64,000 nucleotides of DNA from assembly GCA_937916845.1 (NCBI GenBank), contig CALFSK010000050.1:12312-76311 (forward strand), in the 5' to 3' direction. The notes beneath the pieces were generated by a model that had not been told where the DNA came from, searched no databases, and saw only the letters and a program-made list of their open reading frames with translations. Both the position numbers and the translations under genes were made by a program. Of this stretch, positions 55,107-64,000 are shown in pieces. Position 1 is the stretch's first letter; each line of letters opens with the position of its first letter. The stretch is from an uncultured Lactobacillus sp. (GTDB lineage: Bacteria; Bacillota; Bacilli; Lactobacillales; Lactobacillaceae).

Positions 55107-56444
55107 ATGGCATCAATACCAACCGTAAACGTCATCGGTGCGGGGCTCGCGGGCTCCGAAGCCGCATGGCAGATCGCAAATATGGGCGTAAACGTTCGTT
55201 TATACGAAATGCGTCCTAGCAAAATGACCCCGGCGCACCATACGAGTCAATTTGCAGAACTAGTTTGTACGAATTCATTACGGGCAAACCAGCTCGCAAA
55301 CGCGGCCGGCCTACTTAAGGCTGAAATGCGTCAAATGGATTCGATCGTGATGCAGGCGGCTGAACACCACGCCGTTCCTGCCGGTGGCGCTTTAGCCGTA
55401 GACCGGGACACGTTCTCGGCGGAGATCACCGAAGCCATTACCGGCCTTAAAAACGTGGAAGTTATTAATGAAGAAATGACGAGTTTACCTGAAGGCATCA
55501 CCGTAGTGGCCACTGGCCCGTTGACGGCGTTGTCACTGGCAAAGTCGATTCAAGCGTTTAACGAGGAAGATGACTTACACTTCTTTGACGCGGCTGCGCC
55601 AATTTTAACGAAGGATTCAATCGACATGGACAAGGTCTACCTGAAATCACGTTATGACCGTGGTGAAGCGGCTTACCTGAATTGTCCGATGACTGAAGAA
55701 GAGTTTGACGCTTTTTACGACGCGTTGATTCACGCTGAAATGGCCGAATCACACGACTTTGAAAATTCAGACGTCTTTGAAGGCTGCATGCCCATCGAAG
55801 TGATGGCGCAACGTGGCCGTCAGACGATGTTATTTGGTCCGCTTAAACCGGTTGGGTTGGAAGATCCAAAGACGGGTAAGCAACCTTTTGCCGTCGTTCA
55901 ATTGCGTCAAGATGACGCGGCGGGCGACCTCTACAACATCGTTGGCTTCCAGACCCATTTAAAATGGGGCGAACAAAAGCGGGTCTTCTCCATGATTCCT
56001 GGACTTGAAAACGTCGAATTCGTGCGTTACGGGGTTATGCACCGCAATACCTTTATGAAATCACCAAAGTTATTAGAACCCACTTACCAGACTAAACAAC
56101 GGCCGGACCTTTTCTTTGCGGGCCAAATGACCGGGGTTGAGGGCTATATCGAAAGTGCAGCCAGCGGGATCGTTGCCGGAACTAACGCCGCGCGGTTAGC
56201 GCTTGGGTTAGACCCCGTTGTTTTCCCAACGGATACCATGATGGGTGCAATGGCCCATTACATTACGCATACGAGTGCGAGCCATTTTCAACCAATGAAC
56301 GCGAACTTCGGAATCGTGCCGAAGTTGAAACAGCGGATTCGTGATAAGCGCGAACGCAACACCGCCATTTCTGAACGCGCGTTGGCCGACCTCGAAACGT
56401 TTAGAAGTACGGCGTTGACGAAGACCGTGACCAGCGAAAACTAA
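55107..56444 (+). CDS. trmFO: Methylenetetrahydrofolate-tRNA-(uracil54-C5)-methyltransferase TrmFO
   Basis: 445 residues from the ATG at 55107, chosen for AGAGGA 8 nt upstream and because homologues start near [20 protein letters not shown]. It makes T54 of tRNA using folate and FAD. FAD site: the [10 protein letters not shown] turn near residue 10; [20 protein letters not shown] (~52-71) and [20 protein letters not shown] (~342-361) are family blocks. The gene precedes xerC-hslV-hslU, as in Bacillus (gid-codV-codW-codX). Confidence 0.96.
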   Translation: MASIPTVNVIGAGLAGSEAAWQIANMGVNVRLYEMRPSKMTPAHHTSQFAELVCTNSLRANQLANAAGLLKAEMRQMDSIVMQAAEHHAVPAGGALAVDRDTFSAEITEAITGLKNVEVINEEMTSLPEGITVVATGPLTALSLAKSIQAFNEEDDLHFFDAAAPILTKDSIDMDKVYLKSRYDRGEAAYLNCPMTEEEFDAFYDALIHAEMAESHDFENSDVFEGCMPIEVMAQRGRQTMLFGPLKPVGLEDPKTGKQPFAVVQLRQDDAAGDLYNIVGFQTHLKWGEQKRVFSMIPGLENVEFVRYGVMHRNTFMKSPKLLEPTYQTKQRPDLFFAGQMTGVEGYIESAASGIVAGTNAARLALGLDPVVFPTDTMMGAMAHYITHTSASHFQPMNANFGIVPKLKQRIRDKRERNTAISERALADLETFRSTALTKTVTSEN

Positions 56445-56469
56445 CTTACAAGGCACATAATTGTGTTTT

Positions 56470-56510
56470 CCTCCATACTTTGCTAAAGTAGCAACGTATG
56501 GAGGTTTTTT
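56470..56510 (+). terminator. trmFO terminator whose 3' arm contains the xerC ribosome binding site
   Basis: CCTCCATAC (56470-56478) pairs with GTATGGAGG (56496-56504); inside, TTGCTA (56480-56485) pairs with TAGCAA (56489-56494). TTTTTT follows. GGAGG of the 3' arm is 8 nt before the xerC ATG at 56513. TTGTGT (56461-56466) and TAAAGT (56484-56489), 17 bp apart, could be a separate xerC promoter inside the hairpin. Confidence 0.85.
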
Positions 56511-56512
56511 GT

Positions 56513-57424
56513 ATGGAGACAGACTATTTAGCCCTTTTTTTAAAGTACATTCGGGTTGAACGGCAATATTCAGACGAAACCGCCGCGGCTTACCGGGAAG
56601 ATATCCAAGCTTTTAATGATTTCTTAACGGCAAACGGCGGTGCGAAAGCGTATACTGAAATTGACCACCTGGATGTGAACGTTTACTTAAGCCATCTATA
56701 TGATCGACACCTGACGCGTAATTCAATTGCCAGGAAGGTGTCTAGCTTACGGTCGTTTTATAACTTTCTCGTTAAAAACGACTTGGCGAAGGTGAACCCG
56801 TTTGTATACGTTCAGTTAAAGAAACACGCCGCCCGCTTACCACGCTTCTTTTATCAAAAGGAGCTCGACGTTTTATTTCAGACGGTGTATGCGGATGATA
56901 CGGTGATGGGTGCGCGGAATGCGGCCCTGCTGGAAGTCCTATACGGAACGGGTATCCGACTCAGTGAGTGTGTTGATTTACAACTCGCCGATGTCGATTT
57001 TGAAATGAAAATGATGTTGATTCGTGGGAAAGGTGATAAGGAGCGTTACGTGCCGTTTGGACGTTACGCGGCTAGTGCGCTGAAACACTACTACGAGGTT
57101 TGCCGAACGCCTGTAATGGCGAAGTATGGCCAGCAACACACAACGGTCTTTATTAACCGTCATGGTGGGGCCATTACCGGCGGGGGCGTTGAATACGTCT
57201 TGAATCAAATTGTGAAGAAGAGCAGTTTGACCGCGGACATTCATCCCCACATGCTGCGACACACGTTTGCGACGCAGATGCTGAATAATGGCGCCGATTT
57301 GCGGACTGTCCAAGAATTACTGGGTCATACCAGTCTGTCCACAACGCAGATTTATGCGCACGTGACCAAGGAACACTTACAACAAGATTATCGCAACTTT
57401 TTCCCGCGGGCAACGCGGAAGTAA
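56513..57424 (+). CDS. xerC: Site-specific tyrosine recombinase XerC (CodV)
   Basis: 303 residues from the ATG at 56513, with GGAGG 8 nt upstream; a further ATG at 56498 sits inside the terminator stem and is unlikely. The catalytic residues are visible: Arg in YGTGIRLSECVDLQ (~155), Lys in IRGKGDKERYVPF (~180), HMLRHTFATQML (~246), LLGHTSLS (~270) and the Tyr in TTQIYAHVTKEH (~280). It is the partner of XerD at 19051 and the first gene of the xerC-hslV-hslU operon. Confidence 0.95.
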   Translation: METDYLALFLKYIRVERQYSDETAAAYREDIQAFNDFLTANGGAKAYTEIDHLDVNVYLSHLYDRHLTRNSIARKVSSLRSFYNFLVKNDLAKVNPFVYVQLKKHAARLPRFFYQKELDVLFQTVYADDTVMGARNAALLEVLYGTGIRLSECVDLQLADVDFEMKMMLIRGKGDKERYVPFGRYAASALKHYYEVCRTPVMAKYGQQHTTVFINRHGGAITGGGVEYVLNQIVKKSSLTADIHPHMLRHTFATQMLNNGADLRTVQELLGHTSLSTTQIYAHVTKEHLQQDYRNFFPRATRK

Positions 57425-57441
57425 TGTAAAGGAGATTGACT

Positions 57442-57984
57442 ATGCCAGTAAAATTTGAAGCAACTACGATTTGTGCTGTTCGTCAAAACGGACACAATGC
57501 AATGGCCGGAGACGGTCAGGTAACGATGGGTGAAAAGGTCGTCATGAAAGGGACTGCGCACAAGGTTCGTCGGATCTATAACGACCAAGTTGTCGTGGGC
57601 TTTGCCGGAAGTGTCGCGGACGCGTTCAACCTCGAAGACCGTTTTGAAAAGAAACTCAACGAATATTCGGGTAACTTACAACGAGCTGCGGTCGAACTTG
57701 CCCAAGAATGGCGTGGCGATCAAGCCTTACAAAAATTAGAAGCTTTACTCATCGTGATGGATAAGGATGAAATGTTCCTTGTTTCTGGGAGTGGTGAAGT
57801 CATCAGTCCCGATAACGATGTACTGGCGATCGGTTCTGGTGGTAACTTTGCCTTAGCCGCAGCGCGTGGGATGCAGTTGCACGCCCAGGACATGAGTGCG
57901 CAAGAGATTGCTGAAGCCGCCATTAACATTGCTGGTGACATCGATATTTTCACCAACCATAACGTTATTTCCGAAGCCTTATAA
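57442..57984 (+). CDS. hslV: ATP-dependent protease subunit HslV (ClpQ)
   Basis: 180 residues from the ATG at 57442 (AAAGGAG 8 nt upstream; a TTG two codons earlier is not favoured). It is the proteolytic subunit of the HslUV complex. A short propeptide MPVKFEA precedes [20 protein letters not shown]; the Thr after Ala would be the N-terminal nucleophile. The motif [14 protein letters not shown] (~133-146) is conserved. Unlike Bacillus CodW, which uses Ser, Thr is present here. Confidence 0.95.
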   Translation: MPVKFEATTICAVRQNGHNAMAGDGQVTMGEKVVMKGTAHKVRRIYNDQVVVGFAGSVADAFNLEDRFEKKLNEYSGNLQRAAVELAQEWRGDQALQKLEALLIVMDKDEMFLVSGSGEVISPDNDVLAIGSGGNFALAAARGMQLHAQDMSAQEIAEAAINIAGDIDIFTNHNVISEAL

Positions 57985-58000
57985 TTAAAGGAGAATTACG

Positions 58001-59419
58001 ATGGAAGAAATCAATAAAACGCCTAAACAGATTGTAGCCGCCTTAGACAGCTACGTTATTGGTCAAAATGCTGCTAAAAAAGCCGTAGCGATTGCGTTAC
58101 GTAACCGTTACCGGCGGATGGAATTATCACAGGATATGCAAGACGAAATTACGCCTAAGAACATGCTGATGATTGGACCGACCGGGGTTGGGAAAACTGA
58201 GATTGCCCGCCGATTGGCAAAAATCGTCAAGGCACCGTTCGTTAAGGTCGAAGCCACGAAGTTTACCGAAGTCGGTTACGTGGGTCGCGACGTTGAATCC
58301 ATGGTTCGTGACTTGGTCGACGTATCGATTGAAATGGAAAAGCAGTCGGCATACTCGGACGTTCGTTCACGCGCCGTGGCCGCTGCTGATAAACGGTTAG
58401 TTAAATTACTGGTACCGGCTGCCAAGAAGCAAAATAACCGCAATGGCAATGACTTCCAGAACATGATGAACATGTTCAGCCAGATGCAAAACGGCCAAAT
58501 GCCTAATGCGGATGACAATAACAACGAAGAAGTCACGGATGAAGTTCGCAACCAACGCTTGTCAGTTGCTGATCAACTTAAAAATGGTCAGTTAGAAAAC
58601 TCGGATGTGACCATTGAAATGGATGATCCGCAACAAACCGCTGCCGGCAATAACAACATGTTGGGCCAAATGGGCATTGACCTTGGCGATACTTTAGGGT
58701 CAATTATGCCAAAGAAGCGGATCAAGCGGACGATGCCGGTTGCTGAAGCCCGTGAAATCTTGGTCAAGGAAGAATCCGAAAAATTAGTCAACAGTGCGGA
58801 TATTTATCACGATGCCATTGTCCGGGCAGAAAATACTGGGATTATCTTTATTGATGAAATCGATAAGATCACGGCTGGTGGACAGCAAAATTCTGGTGAA
58901 GTTTCGCGTGAAGGGGTTCAACGGGATATTTTGCCAATCGTTGAAGGCTCTCAAATTTCAACCAAATACGGGCCAATCAATACGGATCACATTCTCTTTA
59001 TTGCTTCCGGTGCGTTTGCGGAAAGTAAACCAAGTGATTTGATTGCTGAATTACAAGGACGCTTCCCGATTCGCGTTGAACTAGACGACTTGAGTAAGGA
59101 CGACTTTGTCAAAATTTTAACGGAACCAAAGAATGCGTTGATCAAGCAATACATCGCCTTAATTGGGACGGATAACATTAAAGTAACCTTTACGATCGAA
59201 GCCATTGAAGCCATCGCTGGTATTGCTTATAAGGTCAACCACGAGACCCAAAACATCGGGGCACGGCGGTTGCATACGGTCTTAGAAAAATTATTGGAAG
59301 AATTACTTTACGAAGGTCCAGATATGGAAATGGGCGAAGTCACGATTACCGAAAACTACGTCAATGACCGCATTGGTAACATTGCCGAAGACAAGGATCT
59401 AAGTCGTTACATCTTATAA
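58001..59419 (+). CDS. hslU: ATP-dependent protease ATPase subunit HslU (ClpY)
   Basis: 472 residues. The AAA+ unfoldase feeding HslV. The start [20 protein letters not shown] is typical. Walker A is [16 protein letters not shown] (~58), and the [19 protein letters not shown] pore/sensor region lies at ~89-107. The I domain (~130-240) is Asn/Gln-rich ([20 protein letters not shown]). Walker B is [10 protein letters not shown] (~280) and sensor 2 is [18 protein letters not shown] (~422). It follows hslV by 16 bp with AAAGGAG. Confidence 0.97.
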   Translation: MEEINKTPKQIVAALDSYVIGQNAAKKAVAIALRNRYRRMELSQDMQDEITPKNMLMIGPTGVGKTEIARRLAKIVKAPFVKVEATKFTEVGYVGRDVESMVRDLVDVSIEMEKQSAYSDVRSRAVAAADKRLVKLLVPAAKKQNNRNGNDFQNMMNMFSQMQNGQMPNADDNNNEEVTDEVRNQRLSVADQLKNGQLENSDVTIEMDDPQQTAAGNNNMLGQMGIDLGDTLGSIMPKKRIKRTMPVAEAREILVKEESEKLVNSADIYHDAIVRAENTGIIFIDEIDKITAGGQQNSGEVSREGVQRDILPIVEGSQISTKYGPINTDHILFIASGAFAESKPSDLIAELQGRFPIRVELDDLSKDDFVKILTEPKNALIKQYIALIGTDNIKVTFTIEAIEAIAGIAYKVNHETQNIGARRLHTVLEKLLEELLYEGPDMEMGEVTITENYVNDRIGNIAEDKDLSRYIL

Positions 59420-59445
59420 TTTAAACTAGGGGGCGTTTTGAACTA

Positions 59446-60324
59446 ATGACAGTTGAACTAAAGAATGATTACCTCACCGTCAAGATTAACGAGGCCGGGG
59501 CAGAACTCAGCAGTGTTAAGTCGGCGGATGGGATCGAATATATGTGGCAGGCTGATCCAAAGTACTGGGGACGGCACGCACCAGTCTTATTCCCAATCGT
59601 GGGACGTTTAAAGGACGACCAGTTCACGGTAGCCGGCCAACCTTATCACATGGGCCAACACGGTTTTGCGCGGGATAACGACTTTACGGTCGTCGCTCAC
59701 ACGGCAACCAGTGCGACTTTGGAATTAACGGACAGCGCGGAAACGCGGAAGATGTTCCCATTTGCTTTCCGTTTACGCCTTATTTACACGTTAAATGATC
59801 ACGAGTTAACGGTTGGTTACGAAGTGCATAATCCAGCTAACCAAGAGCTACTCTTCTCAGTCGGTGGGCACCCAGCGTTTAACGTGCCGTTAGCGGACCC
59901 TGCCGGCCGTTTAGAGAACTATACGTTGACGGTAGCACCGAAGAAGGTCTACCAACATATTCCTTTACAGGCACCGTTAAACGATGCGGACAACGCGGAC
60001 GACATCGACTTTACAAAGCCGTTACCATTGACCCGGGACTTCTTTAAAGACGATGCGGTCATCTTAGACTTAGGTCGACAAGAAACGACGTTGATGCTGA
60101 GTTCAGACTTAGACGACCACGGGGTTGCGATGACGATCGAAGATGCGCCTTACGTGGGAACCTGGTCACCATATCCTGGGGATGCACCGTTTGTTTGTCT
60201 AGAACCATGGTGGGGCATTGCGGACAACGTGAACGCGGATGGTCAGTTACGCCACAAGATGGGAATCAACCAACTGGCAGCTAACCAGACGTTCAACGCG
60301 CATTATGAAATTAAGTTCTTCTAA
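59446..60324 (+). CDS. Aldose 1-epimerase family protein (LacX-like)
   Basis: 292 residues. A galactose-mutarotase-fold protein. Visible: GAELSSVKSADGIEYMWQAD (~18-37), PVLFPIVGRLKDDQF (~47-61, typical of the LacX/YeaD subgroup), SVGGHPAFNVPL (~144-155, candidate catalytic His) and WSPYPGDAPFVCLEPWWGIA (~242-261, catalytic Glu). It occupies the place where Bacillus has codY after the hslU homologue codX. The real sugar substrate is unknown. A strong terminator follows. Confidence 0.93.
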   Translation: MTVELKNDYLTVKINEAGAELSSVKSADGIEYMWQADPKYWGRHAPVLFPIVGRLKDDQFTVAGQPYHMGQHGFARDNDFTVVAHTATSATLELTDSAETRKMFPFAFRLRLIYTLNDHELTVGYEVHNPANQELLFSVGGHPAFNVPLADPAGRLENYTLTVAPKKVYQHIPLQAPLNDADNADDIDFTKPLPLTRDFFKDDAVILDLGRQETTLMLSSDLDDHGVAMTIEDAPYVGTWSPYPGDAPFVCLEPWWGIADNVNADGQLRHKMGINQLAANQTFNAHYEIKFF

Positions 60325-60332
60325 ATAAATGC

Positions 60333-60369
60333 AAAAGCCGTCTAATCAGAAGTGGTTAGACGGCTTTTT
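60333..60369 (+). terminator. Terminator after the LacX-like gene
   Basis: AAAAGCCGTCTAA and its complement, 13 bp, loop of 10 nt, T-run. Confidence 0.9.
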
Positions 60370-60500
60370 AGGTACAAACAACCCCGCTTTTAACGAAATC
60401 TTCAATTCCTAAATGCTATCAAGTGAATAATAAGCCATAAGCCTTGATATAGTTATTGAAAATGTTTTGTAAATTTTGACAACAGAATAGGAGGGATAAT

Positions 60501-60683
60501 ATGCCATTGATTATTTGGGCGACCATGCTTGCTGGAATGTTCAACAAAACAGTTACATCTATATTTTACGGACTGCTTGGTATATTTTTTGTTTTGTGGT
60601 TCATCCGCACAATTTTGATAGTTGTAGTCTTGATTATATTGAATCATTTCGGCAAAAGAAGATGTCCAAGCTCAACAATTTAA
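60501..60683 (+). CDS. Small hydrophobic protein, 60 residues
   Basis: Start ATG with AGGAGGGATAAT immediately upstream, a very good ribosome binding site. Residues ~1-22 and ~26-50 form two membrane helices (TSIFYGLLGIFFVLWFIRTI); the C-terminus is KRRCPSSTI. No homologous family is recognised. It might be a small membrane protein or a bacteriocin/immunity-like peptide, but nothing proves this. It is AT-rich and isolated, between two terminators. Confidence 0.5.
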   Translation: MPLIIWATMLAGMFNKTVTSIFYGLLGIFFVLWFIRTILIVVVLIILNHFGKRRCPSSTI

Positions 60684-60955
60684 GCCAGGTAACCTTTTTC
60701 TGTAATTAAATGGGCGGTCATTTTGTTAGGTTCTGTAGCGGATGTGGCCAATTTACAATCGTGATCTAAAGGTTGAAACATAAATTATTGTTATTAAGCC
60801 CGCTTGGCGGGCTTTTTGAGCCAAAAAATAAACACGAAGTATTCCTAGGTCGTATAGTTGAGTCGACTAAAAACAATTTACAGGAGTGTTAGTGCACGAA
60901 TATTATACATCAATCTGATTCTGATTTAGACCAACTAGTTCATTCAATCCATGGA
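60684..60955 (+). other. Flanking region of the insertion sequence
   Basis: Contains a terminator (AAGCCCGC-TTG-GCGGGCTTTTT, 60796-60817). Otherwise no ORF or promoter that I can support; the last 140 bp lead into the left end of the IS21-type element. Confidence 0.6.
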
Positions 60956-61015
60956 TGTCAAGCGCGATAATAAAATGTAGTTTTATGGCGGTTTAAAAAT
61001 GTTGGTTTTGGGCAG

Positions 61016-61753
61016 CTAATTCGTCCCTTTTAGGCGGTATGATTTACCATTAATTTTTACGACATGAGCGTGGTGAACCAGGCGGTCAAGTACGGCAGCT
61101 ATGACGGTCGGATTCTGAAAAATCTCCACCCAAGTTGATAAATCACTGTTGCTAGTGATGATCGTTGAACAACGCTCATATCGCGCATTGATTAACTGAA
61201 AAAGTAAATTAGCCTCGTTGTGATTGATTGGCAAATAACCAATTTCATCAATAATCAAGAGATCATATCTGGCATACCGCCGAATACAACGGTCCAGCGT
61301 ACCTTTGTCGTACGCGGCGTTGAGCCGCATTAGAAGTTCATGACAATTAATGAATAACGTCCGTTTTCCTTGGCGACATGCCTCAATGCCAACGCTGATG
61401 GCTAAGTGAGTCTTACCGACCCCAGGACTACCGATAAAGACCAAGTTTTCTTTGCTTTCCATAAAGGCTAAATCTTGGAATCCCATAACTTGTTGCTGAT
61501 TAATGCTGGGTTGAAAGTCAAAATCAAATGATTTGAGTGACTTTACTTGTGGAAACCGCGCTCGCTTAATGATTCGATCCGTTTGGAGTTGGTCTTGCCA
61601 AGTTAGTTCAACTGTCGTCAATTTAAGCAAGGCATCGGTAAAGGTAACTTGCTGTTGATTTAGTTCATCAATATACTCTGGTAGATATGCCCGCATTTTA
61701 TCTAGGCCTAATTCATCTAAATTAGTTAATAGTTCTTGGAATTTGCTTGTCAT
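61016..61753 (-). CDS. istB: IS21 helper ATPase IstB
   Basis: 245 residues. A DnaA/DnaC-like AAA+ protein that activates IstA. Walker A is GSPGVGKTHLAISVG (~108), Walker B is DLLIIDEIGYLPINHNEANL (~169-188), and the C-terminal DRLVHHAHVVKINGKSYRLK is typical of IstB. It starts 9 bp after the istA stop on the minus strand. The frame is intact. Confidence 0.92.
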   Translation of the reverse strand: MTSKFQELLTNLDELGLDKMRAYLPEYIDELNQQQVTFTDALLKLTTVELTWQDQLQTDRIIKRARFPQVKSLKSFDFDFQPSINQQQVMGFQDLAFMESKENLVFIGSPGVGKTHLAISVGIEACRQGKRTLFINCHELLMRLNAAYDKGTLDRCIRRYARYDLLIIDEIGYLPINHNEANLLFQLINARYERCSTIITSNSDLSTWVEIFQNPTVIAAVLDRLVHHAHVVKINGKSYRLKGTN

Positions 61754-61762
61754 ATTATTACC

Positions 61763-63016
61763 TCACACTTGGTCATAGTCGGTTAAATGTTCTTCGATAT
61801 AGGCCTGGATATCTTGGTCAGAACGGTCTTTTAGTAAGTCAGACTTAAGAATTTGAACACGATCTTCTTCATAATAATTAAAGGCTTTTGTCGTAATATC
61901 GTGCGCGCGAATAGGTTCTCCCTTATAATAGATTTGTAAACGCCGCTGGTCATTGGTTAGTACAACGTCAACTGTCCGGCCAATGTATTGCGGATCTACG
62001 GAGTATTTGCACTTGCGAAAGTTAACCATCGATTCCTTGGAAACGACACGGGTAATGTTTTCTTCAAAGAAGGGTTCGAGTAGGTCGACTGGTAGCTCGC
62101 GCAGATACTCTTTTTCTTCGTCTTCAAATTTTTGCTGTGGAACTTGATCAGTTGCCTGTGAAATTTCGTGATTCAAGTCATAACACAGGTCGTCCACGAG
62201 GTTGATTAATTCAACGCCGTCTTGAAATTCGTAATTGTACGGTCGTAAGCGGGAAGTTGTTCGGGCCAAGGCTTCGACGACTCCTTTGGTTTGAGGCCGA
62301 AAGACCCGACAAGCGATTGGGTTGAAGCCGGCGTCTTGGCTGAATTGCTTGAAACGTTCGTTAAAGACTGCCGTCCCAAATGCTGATTTTGTATGGTCCA
62401 CGACTTGGCGCATATTATCCACCCACAACTCTTGTGGTACGCCGCCGCAGTGTTCAAAAGCATCAGTCATACATTCGAACAAAGTATCTTGATTACGATC
62501 AAAAATCAACGTGAGGTATTTGAGCTTCGAATACGGCAAGACATACAAGAAGATGTTGAAGTGATATGGCTTACCATCAATATTGTAAAGCGTCATTTCC
62601 TCCTTTCAATCAATCTGCATTGATAACCCCGGTGTATGATTAACGCGAATAGTGGCCTTTCTGACACGTTTCTGACGAATACTGGCACAGTACTCACGCG
62701 CGATGGTGTATTTACCTTCAAAACCTTTTTTGACGATGAATTTATAAATGGACTGTGCGGAACAATTTAACTCGAGTTTATCTTGAATAATTGTCCGATA
62801 TGGATCTAACTTACTAGGACGTTTTTTCCGTACGACTGGTTTTGTAGTGGTGCTTTTAGCCTCTTCAAAAGCACGTTTGGCAGTTCGATAGTCAACACCA
62901 TATTGGCGGGCTAAAGCGGCATAGTTTGGTTTAATATCTTGATTCACGTAAATTTCAACTCCTTGACGAATATCATGTCTCACATTGAGGACCTCCTTGA
63001 TTCCAATGAGATTCAT
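61763..63016 (-). pseudogene. istA: IS21 transposase IstA interrupted by an in-frame TGA
   Basis: Read from 63016: 136 codons with a helix-turn-helix (LARQYGVDYRTAKRAFEEA, ~35-53) ending HTPGLSMQID, then TGA at 62606-62608. After AAG GAG GAA the same frame goes on from ATG 62596 for 277 codons (MTLYNIDGKPYHFNIFLYVL). In other IstA proteins this place reads D-W-K, so the change is TGG to TGA. The first catalytic Asp is the last residue of the first part; the second (LWVDNMRQVV) and the Glu (KGVVEALART) are in the second. The native AAGGAGG could restart translation, but the catalytic site is split. Confidence 0.88.
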
Positions 63017-63024
63017 GATATCAA

Positions 63025-63072
63025 AAAATGTAGGAAAACCGACAATTTTAAATCGCCATTTTCCTACATTTT
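63025..63072. repeat. 14-bp inverted repeat at the istA end of the IS
   Basis: AAAATGTAGGAAAA (63025-63038) and its complement TTTTCCTACATTTT (63059-63072), separated by 20 bp. It is probably part of the terminal repeats bound by IstA and may overlap the istA promoter. Confidence 0.7.
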
Positions 63073-63115
63073 ATCGCCGCTCTACACATTGACATTTTCA
63101 TAAAAAATAAAGCGC

Positions 63116-63144
63116 TTCCAAAAACATATTTATATTAGTATAAT
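63116..63144 (+). promoter_or_regulatory. Promoter of the ABC ATPase gene
   Basis: TTCCAA (63116-63121), a 17-bp spacer and TATAAT (63139-63144). The AAGCGCTTCCA stretch at 63110-63120 loosely resembles a catabolite (cre) site, which is not claimed. Confidence 0.55.
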
Positions 63145-63169
63145 AAAAACATGTTGGGGGTGTTGAAGT

Positions 63170-63976
63170 GTGAAGAAAATAGTTGTCAATGCGGTAAGTA
63201 AAGCATTTAAAGTGAAAGGAAAAAGTGACTTTAAAGCCGTTGAAAATGTTAGTTTTTCTGTTGAGGAGGGAGAAATCGTTGGATTAATTGGTGTTAATGG
63301 TTCTGGAAAATCAACCTTAATAAAAATGATCACCGGTATCTTACATCCGGACTCGGGAAGTGTTGAGATTGATGGTATTAATACATGGAAAGATCGTAAA
63401 TTGGTTTCTCCTAAAATTGGAACCGTATTTGGACAGAAGTCTCAGTTGTGGTATCACCTAACCCCCAGGGAAACCTTTCTTTTCTTGGGGTCTGTATACA
63501 AGCTCTCTAAGGCGGAAACTAGTTTAAGAATAAAAAGTATTAGTGAAAGCTTTAGTTTGGGCGAGATACTAGATAAACCAGTACGTAAAATGAGTTTAGG
63601 TCAGCGGATGAAGTGTGAAATCTGTGCTGCATTGGTCCATAATCCTGAAATTTTATTCTTGGATGAACCTACTATTGGACTAGACATTGTTGCAAAAGAG
63701 AATTTAGTGCATACGTTAAAAAAATACAACAAGGTTAATCACCAGACTGTTCTAATTACTACCCACGATATTGAAGATGTGGCAAAGCTGTGTACATCAG
63801 TCGTTATTTTAAATCATGGGAAAATTTTGTTCAAAGGAAAGACACAAGAATTGTTCTCAAAAACTGGTAATACAAAAATAATTCATTTAAAGACTCGAGA
63901 AAAAATAGAAAATCTTCAGATAAATTGCATTGAGCAGAAAAGGATAGATGCTCCTATCCTAGTATTTGGTACATAA
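63170..63976 (+). CDS. ABC-2-type transporter ATP-binding protein, probably truncated
   Basis: 268 residues from a GTG with GGGGG 9 nt upstream. The domain has Walker A GVNGSGKSTLIKMI (~42), the Q-loop VFGQKSQLWYHLTP (~87), signature MSLGQRMKCEICAAL (~142), Walker B EILFLDEPTIGLDIV (~162) and the H-loop LITTHDIEDVAKL (~192). It looks like the DrrA/NodI-type ATPases of drug or antimicrobial-peptide exporters. Related proteins run to ~320 residues, whereas this one stops abruptly after DAPILVFGT, suggesting disruption just before the window end. No permease partner is visible; base composition is AT-rich and foreign-looking. Confidence 0.8.
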   Translation: MKKIVVNAVSKAFKVKGKSDFKAVENVSFSVEEGEIVGLIGVNGSGKSTLIKMITGILHPDSGSVEIDGINTWKDRKLVSPKIGTVFGQKSQLWYHLTPRETFLFLGSVYKLSKAETSLRIKSISESFSLGEILDKPVRKMSLGQRMKCEICAALVHNPEILFLDEPTIGLDIVAKENLVHTLKKYNKVNHQTVLITTHDIEDVAKLCTSVVILNHGKILFKGKTQELFSKTGNTKIIHLKTREKIENLQINCIEQKRIDAPILVFGT

Positions 63977-64000
63977 ATTTCTGAACAGTTGTGCCATAAT

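Larger units (their letters stand above)
60956..63094. mobile_element. IS21-family insertion sequence, about 2.1 kb
   Basis: The ends begin TGTCAA (60956-60961) and end TTGACA (63089-63094). Both inner ends carry a related block: AAATGTAG...ATGGCG...TTTAAAA...GGTTTT occurs at 60973-61010 and, inverted, at 63032-63075. This gives the multiple terminal repeats typical of IS21. It carries istA and istB on the minus strand. No target-site duplication is visible (ATGGA versus TTTTC). Confidence 0.85.

Noticed and set aside
19051..57424. XerC and XerD as phage integrases
   Set aside because: Both lie in conserved core operons (scp and hslVU strings) and have the length and motifs of housekeeping Xer proteins; no attachment sites or phage genes are nearby.
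63106..63120. cre (CcpA) site upstream of the ABC ATPase gene
   Set aside because: Only the core AAGCGCTT matches; several consensus positions differ.

Overview
The window looks like a chromosomal segment of a lactic acid bacterium of the family Lactobacillaceae, most likely the Lactiplantibacillus plantarum group. The reasons are moderate GC in the core genes, strong AGGAGG-type ribosome binding sites, a CtsR-type clpB promoter, an FMN-riboswitch-controlled RibU importer, a 316-residue thymidylate synthase next to a 162-residue dihydrofolate reductase, and typical Firmicutes gene strings. Species assignment is inference; no rRNA or tRNA gene was seen.

Layout. 1-4.9 kb is accessory: a partial YhgE/Pip-type membrane protein with its TetR regulator and two near-identical 19-bp operators, a second TetR gene divergent from a quinone-oxidoreductase-like gene, and an XRE-type regulator. 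5-11.1 kb holds trmK-nif3, pepT, heat-shock clpB and a small YjzD-like membrane protein. 11.2-17.6 kb has dnaE, pfkA and pyk. 17.7-22.4 kb is a tight operon (DUF441 protein, cvfB, xerD, ribT, scpA, scpB, rluB) joining chromosome segregation, dimer resolution and ribosome maturation. 22.4-30.7 kb has the FMN riboswitch and ribU, a ypbB-like gene and recQ, a LysM protein, cmk, rpsA, der and HU. 30.8-40.3 kb has a TPR protein, a HAD phosphatase, dapB-cca, an unrecognised 155-residue protein, an ABC-F protein, thyA, folA and degV.

40.3-44.3 kb opens with a gene-free stretch of about 540 bp carrying two large imperfect palindromic elements, one with a cloverleaf-like fold. It is followed by a cell-envelope cluster (GDSL hydrolase, YpmS, YozE, S41 protease). 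44.3-50 kb is a second accessory patch with a DJ-1/PfpI protein, an ArsR regulator broken by one stop codon beside an intact 28-bp operator and a DHA2 efflux pump, two membrane or remnant genes, an AT-rich DHA1 transporter and decayed sequence. 50-60.3 kb returns to core genes: rbgA, rnhB, dprA, topA, trmFO, xerC, hslV, hslU and a LacX-like epimerase.

60.4-64 kb is mobile or foreign: a small membrane ORF, an IS21-family element (60956-63094) whose IstA is cut by an in-frame TGA just after the first catalytic Asp, and an AT-rich ABC ATPase gene that appears truncated near the window end.

The least explained sequences are the structured intergenic elements at 33024-33136, 40405-40577 and 40630-40788. 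The other regulatory oddities are a terminator-like hairpin inside the clpB leader and the xerC ribosome binding site lying in the 3' arm of the trmFO terminator. No CRISPR array, prophage or defence island was recognised.
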